In this document: positions 1 to 8,725 of the stretch, piece after piece
Position numbering within the stretch: the stretch's first letter is position 1
How the letters are laid out: each line of letters begins with the position of its first letter
Assembly (NCBI GenBank): GCA_027063785.1
Contig: JAMORC010000063.1
Coordinates: 62,001 to 126,000 of the forward strand
Direction: 5' to 3'
Source: Desulfurobacteriaceae bacterium
Lineage (GTDB): Bacteria; Aquificota; Aquificia; Desulfurobacteriales; Desulfurobacteriaceae
DNA length: 64,000 nucleotides
Made by a program: the position numbers and the translations under genes
The notes under the pieces: model-generated
Told to the model about the DNA's origin: nothing
What the model saw: only the letters and a program-made list of their open reading frames with translations
Databases searched by the model: none

Positions 1-32
1 GTAAGTTTCCGGGGGAGGAACACTCCTATTGA
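1..32 (+). CDS. 3' end of an upstream gene, probably another ABC transporter component (partial)
   Basis: Reading from base 3, a frame runs KFPGEEHSY and stops with TGA at 30-32. That stop overlaps the TTG start of the next gene (29-31) in the same translationally coupled way seen at many junctions in this window. Only nine codons are visible, so identity cannot be read. A sister ATPase of a peptide transporter would be the usual neighbour, and this is inference only. Confidence 0.35.
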   Translation, partial: KFPGEEHSY

Positions 33-991
33 AGTTAGTTACCTTAGAAAGGGTTTACAAGCAGTTTCCCGTAAAGAGGAGCTTTCTCGGAAAAGTATTG
101 GAGCGTATAAGTGCCCTGTCTGACGTTTCCCTTTCTGTCGGGAAGGGGGAGACTGTCGGCGTTATAGGGGAGAGCGGTTGCGGTAAGTCTACTCTTGGGA
201 AGATAATCCTCGATATTGAGAAGCCGGATAGAGGGAGGGTTCTCTACAAGGGGAAAGAGATTTCCGAATTGAAGGGGAAGGAATACAAAGATTACAGGAT
301 GAATGTTCAAGCGGTTTTCCAAAACCCCCAAAGTTCCCTTAATCCAAGGTGGCAGGTGTGGAAGCTGGTTACGGAGGGGATTTCGATAAACTTCCGGTAT
401 TCGAAGGCAGAGCTTAAGGAGAAAGCCGAGGAACTTCTGAGGGTTGTAGGTCTTCCTCCTTCTTTTTCCGAAAAGTACCCCCATCAGCTTTCCGGAGGGC
501 AGAAGCAGAGGGTTGCTGTGGCAAGGGCTATTGCCCTCAAGCCCGAGCTGATAGTTGCAGATGAACCCACCTCCGCACTGGATGTTTCTGTTCAAGCTCA
601 GATAGTGAACTTGATGGTTGAGCTTCAGGAGGAGCTTGGCATTTCTTATCTCTTCATATCCCACTCCCTTCCCGTTGTTGAGTCTATAAGTGACAGGGTA
701 GTAGTGATGTACAGGGGATTTATAGTTGAAGAGGGGACTTCGAGAGAGGTTTTTTCGGAGACTGCCCATCCTTATACCGAGCTTCTTATCTCCTCTACCC
801 CCCTTTCCGGTAGAAAAGTTTCTCGGTTTCCCTACCTTGGAGAAGGACACGCTGTTTTTTCGAGATGTCCTTTTTATCCCAGGTGTACCAGAAGAGTTCC
901 CGAGTGTAGAAGCTATGGAATGCAAGTCCTTCGACTTTCAGAAACCCACAAAGTTCGCTGTATTAACCCTATACCGAGCGGGCAACGGTGA
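29..991 (+). CDS. Oligopeptide/dipeptide ABC transporter ATP-binding protein (OppF/DppF type)
   Basis: This is a cytoplasmic ATPase that powers a peptide or nickel-type ABC importer. The 320-aa protein has a Walker A GESGCGKST at residues 47-55, an LSGGQ signature near 155 and a Walker B (LIVADEPTSALD) near 175. It ends in the oligo_HPY domain of this family, with the Cys-containing FSRCPFYPRC segment and HPYT. Length is normal for OppF/DppF. The start is TTG at 29, preceded by GGGGGAGG at 12-19. Permease and binding-protein genes must lie upstream, outside the window, so substrate cannot be assigned. Its 3' end overlaps the convergent comF gene by 23 bases. Confidence 0.9.
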   Translation: MKLVTLERVYKQFPVKRSFLGKVLERISALSDVSLSVGKGETVGVIGESGCGKSTLGKIILDIEKPDRGRVLYKGKEISELKGKEYKDYRMNVQAVFQNPQSSLNPRWQVWKLVTEGISINFRYSKAELKEKAEELLRVVGLPPSFSEKYPHQLSGGQKQRVAVARAIALKPELIVADEPTSALDVSVQAQIVNLMVELQEELGISYLFISHSLPVVESISDRVVVMYRGFIVEEGTSREVFSETAHPYTELLISSTPLSGRKVSRFPYLGEGHAVFSRCPFYPRCTRRVPECRSYGMQVLRLSETHKVRCINPIPSGQR

Positions 992-1670
992 AAAGGTATA
1001 CTTCCCTCGCTCCCGCTTCTTTTAGGGCTTTGGCACACTCGTCGGCTGTGGCTCCTGTGGTGAGGATGTCGTCAAAGAGCAGAACAGTGTCACCGTTTAG
1101 TCCGGTTAGTGGATAAAAGGCGTCTTTTACGTTTTTTCTTCTTTCTCTTTTTCCCAATAAGGACTGCTTCATTATGCCTTCTTTTTTGCCGAGCACCCTC
1201 CTGAATTGAATGCCCGCTCCTTTCAAGATTTCCTCTACCGGGCTGAATCCCCTTTCTTTAAGCATTTCTTTGCTTTCCGGAACGGGAACTACCAAGTTTG
1301 CTTCTGTACGGTGGATGAAGTTCAGAAGCCTTCCCCTTATTGACTTACCTATTTCTCCGGCAACGGGCAGCAGCTTTTTCTGCTTTAATTCCCTTATTGC
1401 AATTTCTACTAACCCGTCGTAAAGGCCGAAGTAGTCAACGCCTTTGAATTCGAAGTGCTTTCCGGTTTCAACGCACTCCCGGCAGTAAGGGAAGCTTCCG
1501 GGTTTCAATTTGAGCGGGTAACCGCAGGTTTTGCACTTTACTCCCGAGTAGGGAGCAAAGTGTTCTTTCCAGCAGTCGCTACATGCAACAAAGTGATGGC
1601 TGCCCAGGAGGAGCTTTCCGCACACGAGGCAGTAGCCGGGAAAGAGGAGGTCGAGAAGTATGCCGAGCAC
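969..1670 (-). CDS. comF: ComF family protein (phosphoribosyltransferase fold)
   Basis: This ComF-type protein is linked in other bacteria to DNA uptake and in some to DNA repair. It has 233 aa. Four CxxC pairs (Cys14/17, 30/33, 46/49, 63/66) suggest an N-terminal zinc-binding region, followed by a PRTase domain with the PRPP-binding motif LLFDDILTTGAT near residue 200. The start is GTG at 1670 with only a weak GGGG upstream. It lies 4 bases after sbcD on the same strand and may be translated by coupling. Enzymatic activity has not been shown for most family members. Confidence 0.85.
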   Translation of the reverse strand: MLGILLDLLFPGYCLVCGKLLLGSHHFVACSDCWKEHFAPYSGVKCKTCGYPLKLKPGSFPYCRECVETGKHFEFKGVDYFGLYDGLVEIAIRELKQKKLLPVAGEIGKSIRGRLLNFIHRTEANLVVPVPESKEMLKERGFSPVEEILKGAGIQFRRVLGKKEGIMKQSLLGKRERRKNVKDAFYPLTGLNGDTVLLFDDILTTGATADECAKALKEAGAREVYLFTVARSV

Positions 1671-1674
1671 CCCA

Positions 1675-2814
1675 TTACTCTTTCAGCAGGTTTATGACGT
1701 CCTCTTCAAGTTCTTTTTCGAGGAAGGATAGCAGGAAGCTTTTTACTTCTTCGGGGGGTGTTTTTAGAAGTTCTTTCCCTATTTCTATTTCCTTCCTTCC
1801 GAAGTTTCTGCGCAGGAAAAAGTTCTCGAGGAAGTCTTCGAGCTTCATCCCCTTCGGGCTTACTTCGCAGCCTTCTTCTAAAAGCTTTTCTTTGGAAACT
1901 CTGAGCACGAGGGCGTTTCTCTTTATCCTGTTGAGGAGCTCGGAAAATACCTCAAGTTCGGTCTGTTTGTAGGAATAATCGATTACCACTACCGCCCTGT
2001 CCTTGCAGTTTTCAAGCTCCTCGGCTATGTCTTTTAGTTTTTCTTCGGCTTCCTCTTCCGAGAACTTCTCGACTATAAAGGGTCTCAGACCTTCAAGTTC
2101 AATTCTTTCCAGCTGTTTTTTCTCAAGGTCGAATATATTAAAGCCTCTTCTGCCCCTTCTGGCTTCCACTTTTGACCGGAATTCCGTCGCGCCGGGGTAG
2201 CTCAGTATCCCACCTTTTACTTCTTGAACGAGGAAAGCGTGAATGTGGCCTGCTGCGTAGTAGCTGAAGTTTTCCGGCAGTTCGCTGATTAGAAGCTCGT
2301 AAGCTCCTTCGTAGTCGATGAACTGGTCGATTCCCTGGTGGAAAATGAGGATTGAAGCTCCGGACTTTTCTGCCCTTTTTGAAAACTGTTCAAAAAGGTC
2401 TGACTTAAGCTCGGACATGTAGTGTTTGGAGTAGTACCTGAAACCAGCTATGTAAACGCCTTTAACTTCGGTTTCCCCGTAGGGATCTATAAGAGTCAAT
2501 AGACCCAAATCTTTCAGGATTTTATGAGGCGGAACGATTCCTTTCCTTAAGGTTCTATCGTGGTTTCCCGTTATGGCAATGAAGGGGATGCCAGCCTCTC
2601 TTACTTTCTGAAGGATCTTTATCGTTTCCGAGAGGGTGGCCATGTCGGGGTGGTATGTTTCGAAAAGATCCCCCGAATGGACAATCAGGTCAACTTCCCT
2701 GTCGACGGCCTCGTCAATTGCCTTCTTGAAAGCTTTGAGGAAGTCAGCCCTTCTTTCAAGGAGCTGGTACTGGGCAAAACCGAGGTGGCTGTCAGAGAGG
2801 TGCGCTATCCTCAT
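1675..2814 (-). CDS. sbcD: DNA repair exonuclease, SbcD/Mre11 family
   Basis: This Mn-dependent nuclease of the calcineurin-like phosphoesterase superfamily normally acts with the SbcC/Rad50 ATPase on DNA ends and hairpins. The 379-aa protein shows all metal motifs: DSH at 8-10, GDLF at 48-51, GNHD at 83-86, then FHQG and AGHIH. The C-terminal half carries the capping and Rad50-binding region. The ATG overlaps the hisC stop codon by 4 bases, so the two are co-transcribed. No sbcC/rad50 is in the window, although bacteria usually place it next to sbcD. Confidence 0.9.
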   Translation of the reverse strand: MRIAHLSDSHLGFAQYQLLERRADFLKAFKKAIDEAVDREVDLIVHSGDLFETYHPDMATLSETIKILQKVREAGIPFIAITGNHDRTLRKGIVPPHKILKDLGLLTLIDPYGETEVKGVYIAGFRYYSKHYMSELKSDLFEQFSKRAEKSGASILIFHQGIDQFIDYEGAYELLISELPENFSYYAAGHIHAFLVQEVKGGILSYPGATEFRSKVEARRGRRGFNIFDLEKKQLERIELEGLRPFIVEKFSEEEAEEKLKDIAEELENCKDRAVVVIDYSYKQTELEVFSELLNRIKRNALVLRVSKEKLLEEGCEVSPKGMKLEDFLENFFLRRNFGRKEIEIGKELLKTPPEEVKSFLLSFLEKELEEDVINLLKE

Positions 2815-3923
2815 ATTGCCTCGTCCTTTAGTTCCTCAAGGACTTCCCTTAGTTTGTTTACAAAGACAATGTTTTCCTTCATGGTTCCTACCGTGACTCT
2901 TATGTGGTCTGGAAAGCCGTATCCGTCCATAGCCCTTACTATTACTCCTTTTCTGAGGAGCCTGTTAAACACTTCCCTGCTCGGAAATCCAACCTTAACG
3001 AGTATAAAGTTTGCATAAGTGGGGACGTATTCAAGTCCCATTAGCTCAAACTGCTCGTAAAGGTACTTCTTCCCCTCTTCATTTACAACCTGGGAGTGCT
3101 TTATGAAAGTCTTATCGTCAAGGGCTGCAGCTCCACCTACTTGAGCGGGTCTGGTTACGTTGAAGGGCTGTCTGATCCTGTTCATATCCTCGATTATTTC
3201 CTTCCTTGCCACTGCGTAGCCGAGCCTCAAGCCTGCAAGGCCGTAAATTTTGGAAAAAGTCCTTGTTACGACTATGTTCTTTTCGTGTATGTACTCGACG
3301 CCGTTTTCTATGTCAAAGCCGGCTCCCACTGCGTATTCGTAATAAGCTTCATCCAGAACCAGTAAAACATCGTCGGGAAAGTCCTTCAGAAAAGCTTCAA
3401 ACTCCTTTCGGGTAAATGCTGTTCCGGTCGGATTGTTCGGGTTTGCAAGGAAGACTACGGCTGTTTTGTCATCTATTGCGTCAAGGTGTGCTTTAAGGTC
3501 CATATAATAGTTATCCTTTGCTTTTACTACCCTGTGCTCTGCCCCGGCAAGCTGGACAACTATCGGGTAGACTGCAAAAGATTTCTCGCTGTAAACGGCG
3601 TTTAGTCCGGGCCTTAGGTATGCCCTGGCCAGTATATCGAGGGCTTCGTTCGAACCGAGGCCGACAAAAAGGTTTTCAACTTCCACTCCTAAATGTTGTG
3701 CAAGCTTTTTCTTCAGGTAGTAAGAATTGCCGTCTGGATACCTGTTGAGGTTTTTGAGGTCTTCAATTATTGCCCTGATTGCTGCGGGGCTTGGTCCGAG
3801 GGGATTTTCATTGGAAGCCAGTTTGACTATTTCTTTTAACCCTAATTCTCTTTTAAGTTCCTCTTCCGGCTTTCCGGGTTCGTAGACGTGGACTTTCCTT
3901 ATGTGTTCTGGCAGGGAGAACAT
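2811..3923 (-). CDS. hisC: Histidinol-phosphate aminotransferase
   Basis: This is a PLP-dependent class I/II aminotransferase of histidine biosynthesis (imidazole acetol-phosphate plus glutamate to histidinol-phosphate). The 370-aa length is typical. SNENPLGPS lies near the N terminus, the cofactor region includes VLDEAYYEY, and the Schiff-base lysine is in TFSKIYGLAGLRLGY near residue 230. The ATG at 3923 has AGGAGG upstream. Paralogues of this family can act on tyrosine or phenylalanine, but the overall match favours HisC. It leads the hisC-sbcD-comF unit and is divergent from pncC across 90 bases. Confidence 0.92.
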   Translation of the reverse strand: MFSLPEHIRKVHVYEPGKPEEELKRELGLKEIVKLASNENPLGPSPAAIRAIIEDLKNLNRYPDGNSYYLKKKLAQHLGVEVENLFVGLGSNEALDILARAYLRPGLNAVYSEKSFAVYPIVVQLAGAEHRVVKAKDNYYMDLKAHLDAIDDKTAVVFLANPNNPTGTAFTRKEFEAFLKDFPDDVLLVLDEAYYEYAVGAGFDIENGVEYIHEKNIVVTRTFSKIYGLAGLRLGYAVARKEIIEDMNRIRQPFNVTRPAQVGGAAALDDKTFIKHSQVVNEEGKKYLYEQFELMGLEYVPTYANFILVKVGFPSREVFNRLLRKGVIVRAMDGYGFPDHIRVTVGTMKENIVFVNKLREVLEELKDEAI

Positions 3924-4013
3924 CTCGCCTCCTGGAGTTTTTTAGTTGTCTGCAACTGATAAGCCTGTTTCTTCAAAATGTTAGAATAATTATAGCTTCA
4001 GAAAGGGGGAAGT

Positions 4014-4511
4014 ATGAGGCCGGAGTTTGAGCTAAAGGAGCTTTTGCTGGAGCGGGGATTGAAGCTTTCAACTGCAGAAAGCTGTACCGGGGGATTGGTT
4101 GCGGGCAGGATTGTAAACGTGCCCGGGAGTTCAGAGTACTTTATGGGGGGAATTATTGCTTATGATAATTCCGTTAAGATGAAGCTCCTCAATGTTAAAG
4201 CAGAAACCCTGCTAAAGTACGGCGCTGTCAGTAAGGAAACGGCGCGGGAGATGGTTCTGGGGGTTAAGAAACTGCTCGGCACCGATTGCGGAATATCCAC
4301 TACCGGAATTGCCGGTCCTACCGGAGGAACTCCGGAGAAGCCGGTTGGCCTTACTTACATCGGGATGTCTGTGGGTGACCGGGTTGAAGTGTTTGACTTT
4401 ATTTTTAAAGATGATGATCCAGATGAGGTTAACAGGAGAAACAACAGGAGGAGAAAGGCGGCCAAAAAGGCCATTAAGTTGCTCGTCTCAATGTTAAAAG
4501 GGGAGCTGTGA
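4014..4511 (+). CDS. pncC: CinA-family nicotinamide-nucleotide amidohydrolase (PncC)
   Basis: This enzyme deamidates nicotinamide mononucleotide to nicotinic acid mononucleotide in pyridine nucleotide recycling. It has 165 aa, the length of a stand-alone CinA C-terminal domain. The motifs AESCTGG (residues 21-27), VPGSS, and [15 protein letters not shown] are all present. The N-terminal molybdopterin-like domain of full CinA is absent, which is normal for PncC. The ATG follows GGGGGAAGT. The stop overlaps the folK GTG start (GTGA), so the two genes are coupled. Confidence 0.9.
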   Translation: MRPEFELKELLLERGLKLSTAESCTGGLVAGRIVNVPGSSEYFMGGIIAYDNSVKMKLLNVKAETLLKYGAVSKETAREMVLGVKKLLGTDCGISTTGIAGPTGGTPEKPVGLTYIGMSVGDRVEVFDFIFKDDDPDEVNRRNNRRRKAAKKAIKLLVSMLKGEL

Positions 4512-4915
4512 AGGTTCTCCTAATCCTCGGTTCAAATCTCGGAAACAGGGAAGAAAACCTGTTCAGGGCAGATCGGCTTTTAAACCTTTTTGCGGGTAAA
4601 GTTATTGCCAGGAGCGAAACTTTAGAGACTGAGCCTTTCGGAGTTCCAAACCAACCTCGATTTCTGAATAGAGGCGTGGTAATAGATACCTGTCACCCTC
4701 CTTTTGAGCTTCTTAAGCTGATTAAGTGGATTGAAAGCAGAGTAGGCCGCTATCCCACCTATCGTTGGGGCCCCAGGGTTATTGATATTGACATAGTTTA
4801 CTTTGGAAGTCTAAAGGTAGAAACTCCCTCCCTGAAAATACCCCATCCGGGTTTGTTTGAGAGGGAGTTCTTTAAAAGGATTTATGAGGAGCTTTCAAGC
4901 TCTTTGACGACGTAG
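4508..4915 (+). CDS. folK: 2-amino-4-hydroxy-6-hydroxymethyldihydropteridine pyrophosphokinase
   Basis: FolK transfers pyrophosphate from ATP to hydroxymethyldihydropterin in folate synthesis. The 135-aa protein carries GSNLGNRE near the N terminus and the signature [15 protein letters not shown], with the Mg-binding DID in the middle. It is slightly shorter than the usual 155-160 aa but has all core motifs. The GTG start at 4508 overlaps the pncC stop. Its last 34 bases overlap the 3' end of the convergent FAH-family gene, so the two 3' ends share coding DNA. Confidence 0.93.
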   Translation: MKVLLILGSNLGNREENLFRADRLLNLFAGKVIARSETLETEPFGVPNQPRFLNRGVVIDTCHPPFELLKLIKWIESRVGRYPTYRWGPRVIDIDIVYFGSLKVETPSLKIPHPGLFEREFFKRIYEELSSSLTT

Positions 4916-5667
4916 TTTATGAGCGTTCCTATTCCTTCTATCTCGATTTCAACCTTGTCTCCCTCGGAGAGTGGGCCTACACCGGGAGGAGTTCCTGTTG
5001 CCACGATATCTCCCGGAAGCAGGGTCATTATTTGGGAGATGAAGGATACAAGCTCAAAGGGAGAAAAAATCATGTCTTCGGTGTTGCCTTCCTGTTTTAC
5101 TTCGCCGTTGACTTTGGTGGTTATCCTCAGCCCGATCGGATCTATGTCGGTTGCTATCCATGGACCGTAAGGGGCAAAAGTGTCGAAGGACTTTGCTCTG
5201 GTATACTGTATATCCTTCTGCTGCAGATCTCTTGCCGTTACGTCATTAAAGCAGGAGTACCCCAGTATGTAATCCTTTGCTTCTTCCGGAGAGACTTTCC
5301 TGCATTTTCTACCGATAACAACAGCCAGTTCCCCTTCGTAGTCCACCCTTTCCGACATCTCGGGCAGGACTATCCTCATCTTGTTTGCTATTACGGCAGT
5401 TGACGGTTTCATGAAGAGTAACGGTTCTTCAGGCAGCAGTTTTCCCATTTCTTCTGCGTGGGCTCTGTAGTTAAGTCCTACCGCAATGATTTTCGTCGGT
5501 CTGGTAGGGGAGAGGAACTTAACATCTTTGAATGTGAGGGTTTCATCGAGAGGAGTAACTCCTTCCATTAGCTCGGAAACTCTTTGTTCCTTTACGGGAA
5601 TGATTTCCTTTCCCCTTACGATTCCGTATATTGTCCTTTCTCCGTGCTTAAACCTTCCCAGCTTCAC
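4882..5667 (-). CDS. Fumarylacetoacetate hydrolase (FAH) family protein
   Basis: This is a cytoplasmic metal-dependent hydrolase, decarboxylase or isomerase acting on 2-oxo acids; the exact substrate cannot be told. The 261-aa protein has the FAH core: [12 protein letters not shown], the PSTAV loop, the metal-binding [11 protein letters not shown] (E-x-E) and [10 protein letters not shown], and the end GTPPGVGP. Many bacterial members are oxaloacetate tautomerases or decarboxylases, which would fit a TCA-centred metabolism, but this is speculation. It is the last gene of the long minus-strand run, 19 bases after the 272-aa unknown. Confidence 0.88.
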   Translation of the reverse strand: MKLGRFKHGERTIYGIVRGKEIIPVKEQRVSELMEGVTPLDETLTFKDVKFLSPTRPTKIIAVGLNYRAHAEEMGKLLPEEPLLFMKPSTAVIANKMRIVLPEMSERVDYEGELAVVIGRKCRKVSPEEAKDYILGYSCFNDVTARDLQQKDIQYTRAKSFDTFAPYGPWIATDIDPIGLRITTKVNGEVKQEGNTEDMIFSPFELVSFISQIMTLLPGDIVATGTPPGVGPLSEGDKVEIEIEGIGTLINYVVKELESSS

Positions 5668-5686
5668 TTTTCCCCCTCAACCAGAT

Positions 5687-6505
5687 TTATACTGCAACAC
5701 CGAACATTTTACCATTTAGAATTACTCTTTCTTCGACTTTTACATTGGCTTCTGGAGTAAGGATATTAAGTTCAAGTTCTTCTGAGTATATGTCGACAGA
5801 GTAGAGCTTCTGACCGTTGATGGTTAGCGGGTTGACTGCTGTTACTATACCTATTACTTTGTAGTTCCCCTCGTGGGGGATTATGCAGGTATCGAAGAGT
5901 TTTTCTGGACTTGCTTTGAATTCCTTGATGAGCCTTTCCGCTTCTGCTTCTCCGAGTTCCCTTTCGAGCTTCTCCGAAGCTCTGGGGTTCCCCTTTACGG
6001 CCAGTTTGAGGATTTCCCTGTTTTCATCAGCCATCTGGTCAAACCGCCCCAGAGGAGGAAGGGATTTAAGGTGGCGGGTGTATATGGAAATAGAAACGTC
6101 AAGTTCCGGGGGCAGAGTTTCGGGAAGTTTACATAGGTTGCATAGTTCGAAGAAAAAGCTATTCCCGGTGGTGACTTCAACGGCTTCGGTCATTAAAGTG
6201 AACCTTTCGAGGGATTCAATTTTAAAGTTGAAATCTTCGAAGGTCAGGATAACTCCTCCGAAGAATCCGAGGTAACAGCCGAGTTTTTTCTCCTCTACTT
6301 TGGAAAAGATAGTTCCCTTCTCTTTTTTAAGGATGTAGTTAAAGACCGCAAATTCTTCATTAATTCGGTAACTGTTACAAAGGAGCTTTTCTTCGGTATC
6401 CAGTAGGTCTTCAAATACGTAATGTTTGACTTCCACTGTTCTGCCTGAATCTTCACGGCAGTACTTTTCGTGGTCGAGGTTTAGCAGACTAAAACTCTCG
6501 TCCAT
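5687..6505 (-). CDS. Conserved-looking protein of unknown function, 272 aa
   Basis: I do not recognise this family. The protein is acidic and soluble-looking, without a signal peptide or membrane helix. The N-terminal part (1-150) is mixed alpha/beta. It is followed by a helical segment rich in Glu/Lys/Arg (about 160-200) and a C-terminal beta-rich part from about 205 that includes GIVTAVNPLTINGQ and reads like a small beta-barrel domain. Coding use matches the neighbours. It sits between ndk and the FAH-family gene on the same strand, behind a hairpin at 6528-6544, so it may be partly uncoupled from ndk. Confidence 0.7.
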   Translation of the reverse strand: MDESFSLLNLDHEKYCREDSGRTVEVKHYVFEDLLDTEEKLLCNSYRINEEFAVFNYILKKEKGTIFSKVEEKKLGCYLGFFGGVILTFEDFNFKIESLERFTLMTEAVEVTTGNSFFFELCNLCKLPETLPPELDVSISIYTRHLKSLPPLGRFDQMADENREILKLAVKGNPRASEKLERELGEAEAERLIKEFKASPEKLFDTCIIPHEGNYKVIGIVTAVNPLTINGQKLYSVDIYSEELELNILTPEANVKVEERVILNGKMFGVAV

Positions 6506-6527
6506 TCAATCTCCGCATAAGGTTAAG

Positions 6528-6544
6528 GGGGGAATACTTCCCCC
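6528..6544 (-). terminator. Hairpin after ndk, possible terminator or attenuator
   Basis: GGGGGAA-TAC-TTCCCCC forms a perfect 7-bp stem with a 3-base loop at the ndk stop codon. On the minus strand it is followed by CCTTAACC rather than a U-run, so termination may be partial. RNA processing or stabilisation of the ndk mRNA is equally possible. Confidence 0.45.
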
Positions 6545-6972
6545 TAATACTGATCGTGAATTTCCATCTGGTTAAAGAAGAAAGGAATTTCGTAAGCTGC
6601 GGATTCCGGGGAGTCGGAAGCGTGGACGGCATTCCTGCCTACATCGGTTCCGTACTTCTTCCTGATCGTTCCCTCTGCGGCCTTTGCCGGGTCTGTGGCG
6701 CCGATGATTTCCCTTACCCTTGATATTGCATCTTCGCCTTCAAGAACCATTGGAACACACGGCCCTGAGGACATAAAGTCTGTAAGCTCATCGTAAAAAG
6801 GTCTGTCCTTGTGGACTATGTAGAACTTCTTGGCCTGTTCTTTGGTGAGGTGAACCATTTTGATGGCAAGGAGCTTCAGGTCATTCTCTTGAAGTATCCT
6901 TACGATGTCGCCGACTGCGTTTTTCTTAACGGCGTCGGGCTTTACGATTACCAGTGTTCTCTCAACCGCCAT
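6544..6972 (-). CDS. ndk: Nucleoside diphosphate kinase
   Basis: Ndk moves the gamma-phosphate between nucleoside tri- and diphosphates. The 142-aa length is normal. It starts with the family pattern ERTLVIVKPDAV and has the catalytic histidine in NAVHASDSPESA near residue 118. The stretch FMSSGPCVPMVLEG is also typical, and the ATG has a GGAGGAGAAGG site upstream. It lies 17 bases downstream of nfi. The C-terminal extension IPFFFNQMEIHDQY is slightly longer than in E. coli and is common in thermophile Ndk proteins. Confidence 0.96.
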   Translation of the reverse strand: MAVERTLVIVKPDAVKKNAVGDIVRILQENDLKLLAIKMVHLTKEQAKKFYIVHKDRPFYDELTDFMSSGPCVPMVLEGEDAISRVREIIGATDPAKAAEGTIRKKYGTDVGRNAVHASDSPESAAYEIPFFFNQMEIHDQY

Positions 6973-6989
6973 CCTTCTCCTCCGGAAGT

Positions 6990-7670
6990 TTATGAATTTC
7001 GGCTAATTATACATTTTCGAACATGCTGAAGGTAGTTGTGGGCAAGCCTTGTAGGTTCAGGCAGTCTGTATTTCTTCGACAGGTTTAACACGATTTCTGC
7101 ACTTTCAGAAACGGTTATTCTATGGCCGGGAGAGACATAGACGGGTTTTACGCCTTTCTTCGTTCTTAAAGCGTAACCGATAACCTCTCCGGTTTCCGGA
7201 TGGAGTATGGGTTCTCGGCATCCCCTTTCACTGCAGGGTTCTTTAAAACTTCCGAAAAGGGGTTTTTTGGCGCACCCTATCGTCGGAATTCCGGTAACGA
7301 CGCCGAAATGGGCGGCTATCCCGAGCTTCCTAGGGTGAGCTATTCCGTGGCCGTCTACAATCACGATGTCGGGAGTTTCCCCGAGCAACTTAAAAGTTTT
7401 CAGGAGTAAGGGAATTTCCCTGAAGGCTAAAAACCCCGGAACGTAAGGAATTTTTATCTCCATAGTGGAGTAAATTTTCTTGACGACTTTCAGCTCCGGG
7501 TATGATAGGAGAACAAACGCTCCGATTCCCAGCGTCGGAGTTTTGAACGGGTCAATGAAGGTAAGGTCGCAGCCTGCGACAAGTCTTACGTCCCCCTTGA
7601 GGGGAGTAAGTTCTACTTTCCGAGAAAGTACTTCCTGGGCCTTCTTGGCTTTGGAAAAATTAAACTTCAT
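6990..7670 (-). CDS. nfi: Endonuclease V (deoxyinosine 3' endonuclease)
   Basis: Endonuclease V nicks DNA on the 3' side of deoxyinosine, a product of adenine deamination that is favoured by heat. The 226-aa protein has the full signature set: AGCDLTF (first metal Asp), YVPGFLAFREIP, DGHGIAHPRKLG, GCAKKPL and PVYVSPGHRI, ending with RLPEPTRLAH. It overlaps the lptG-like stop by 4 bases and is therefore part of the secD-to-nfi transcription unit. Confidence 0.95.
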   Translation of the reverse strand: MKFNFSKAKKAQEVLSRKVELTPLKGDVRLVAGCDLTFIDPFKTPTLGIGAFVLLSYPELKVVKKIYSTMEIKIPYVPGFLAFREIPLLLKTFKLLGETPDIVIVDGHGIAHPRKLGIAAHFGVVTGIPTIGCAKKPLFGSFKEPCSERGCREPILHPETGEVIGYALRTKKGVKPVYVSPGHRITVSESAEIVLNLSKKYRLPEPTRLAHNYLQHVRKCIISRNS

Positions 7671-8725
7671 GTTTCCACTCTTTCAAGCAATATAAGGCCT
7701 AAAGCTCCGTAAAAGAAAAGGGGGGCAAAGGCTGCATAGGATGGCGGAAGCACTCCGCTTTTTCCGAGGCTTAAAAAGAAGGAAATAGTAATCCACATGG
7801 CGACAATGAGAGCTGCTGCAATGGCGAGGGTGTATCCTTTCTTGTTCCTCGGGTTGTAAATCCCGAGGGGTATTCCTATGACAGTTACAACCACCGGCAG
7901 GAGTGCCATTGCAAGCCTTGAAAAGAGTTCGATTTCGAGATCGGTTGTATTGTAGCCGAGCCTTTTAAGCTGTCCGGTGAAGAGGTAGAGTTTTAAAAGT
8001 CCCATAGTTTCCGGAGAAAAACCGGTAACTTTTATATCCTTTGAGCTGACTCCGAGGTTTACTTTAAGCTTTTCGATTTTCCTGCTTTTTAGCTGGTTGA
8101 GGTTTCTGAGAAAGACGCCGTTAAGCTCCCATGTACCGTTTTCTCTTTCTATTCCCTTTAAGGCATCGATTCTCTCAACCGGCGAGAAGTCCTTTACTTT
8201 AAGGATTGATATCCTTTTTCCTTCACCTTTTGAGGTGTCCAGTTCCCAGAAAAATACAAAGCGCCCCTTTTTGTCTTTAAACCACACTCCCCTGAGAGTT
8301 TTTTCCTCTGTGACTTTTCCGATTTCTCTTTTTATGTTCCGTGCTTTCTCCATTCCGGGAGGAATGAGGAACTCTTCAACGGCGAGTGAAACTCCTGAGG
8401 TAAAGAAGGAAAGAACTACTAAAGGAATGGAAAAGCGGTAAACACTGATTCCCAAGGCCTTGACGGCAACAAGCTCGCTTGTTGCAGAAAAAGTAGAGAG
8501 GGTGACCATCGTTGAAACCAGTACGGCTATGGGTATAACTCTAACCGTATATAAGGGAACTCTGGAAAGGACGTAGGTCAGCTCTTTATAAAATCCGAGT
8601 TTCATCATCATTTCAAGGTTACTTACAAAGTCAACGATTACGAAAAGTGTGATAAATGTGAGCAGGGACAGGATGAAATACCTCAGGGCTTCCCGAAAAA
8701 CATAGCTGTCTAAAAGCTTTACCAT
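7667..8725 (-). CDS. lptG: LptF/LptG-family permease, second copy (LptG-like)
   Basis: This is an inner-membrane permease of the LPS export ABC transporter LptB2FG, which extracts LPS and passes it to LptC/LptA. The 352-aa protein has the YjgP/YjgQ layout: helices near 15-35, 55-80 and 95-120, a periplasmic beta-jellyroll domain (about 125-255), then three C-terminal helices from about 265. It overlaps lptF by 7 bases. Assigning F versus G rests on gene order only. LptB, LptC and LptA are not in the window. Confidence 0.82.
   Translation of the reverse strand: MVKLLDSYVFREALRYFILSLLTFITLFVIVDFVSNLEMMMKLGFYKELTYVLSRVPLYTVRVIPIAVLVSTMVTLSTFSATSELVAVKALGISVYRFSIPLVVLSFFTSGVSLAVEEFLIPPGMEKARNIKREIGKVTEEKTLRGVWFKDKKGRFVFFWELDTSKGEGKRISILKVKDFSPVERIDALKGIERENGTWELNGVFLRNLNQLKSRKIEKLKVNLGVSSKDIKVTGFSPETMGLLKLYLFTGQLKRLGYNTTDLEIELFSRLAMALLPVVVTVIGIPLGIYNPRNKKGYTLAIAAALIVAMWITISFFLSLGKSGVLPPSYAAFAPLFFYGALGLILLERVET

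Noticed and set aside
44-925. Long open frame (293 codons) on the minus strand
   Set aside because: Antisense to the ABC ATPase gene with intact Walker motifs; no independent support.
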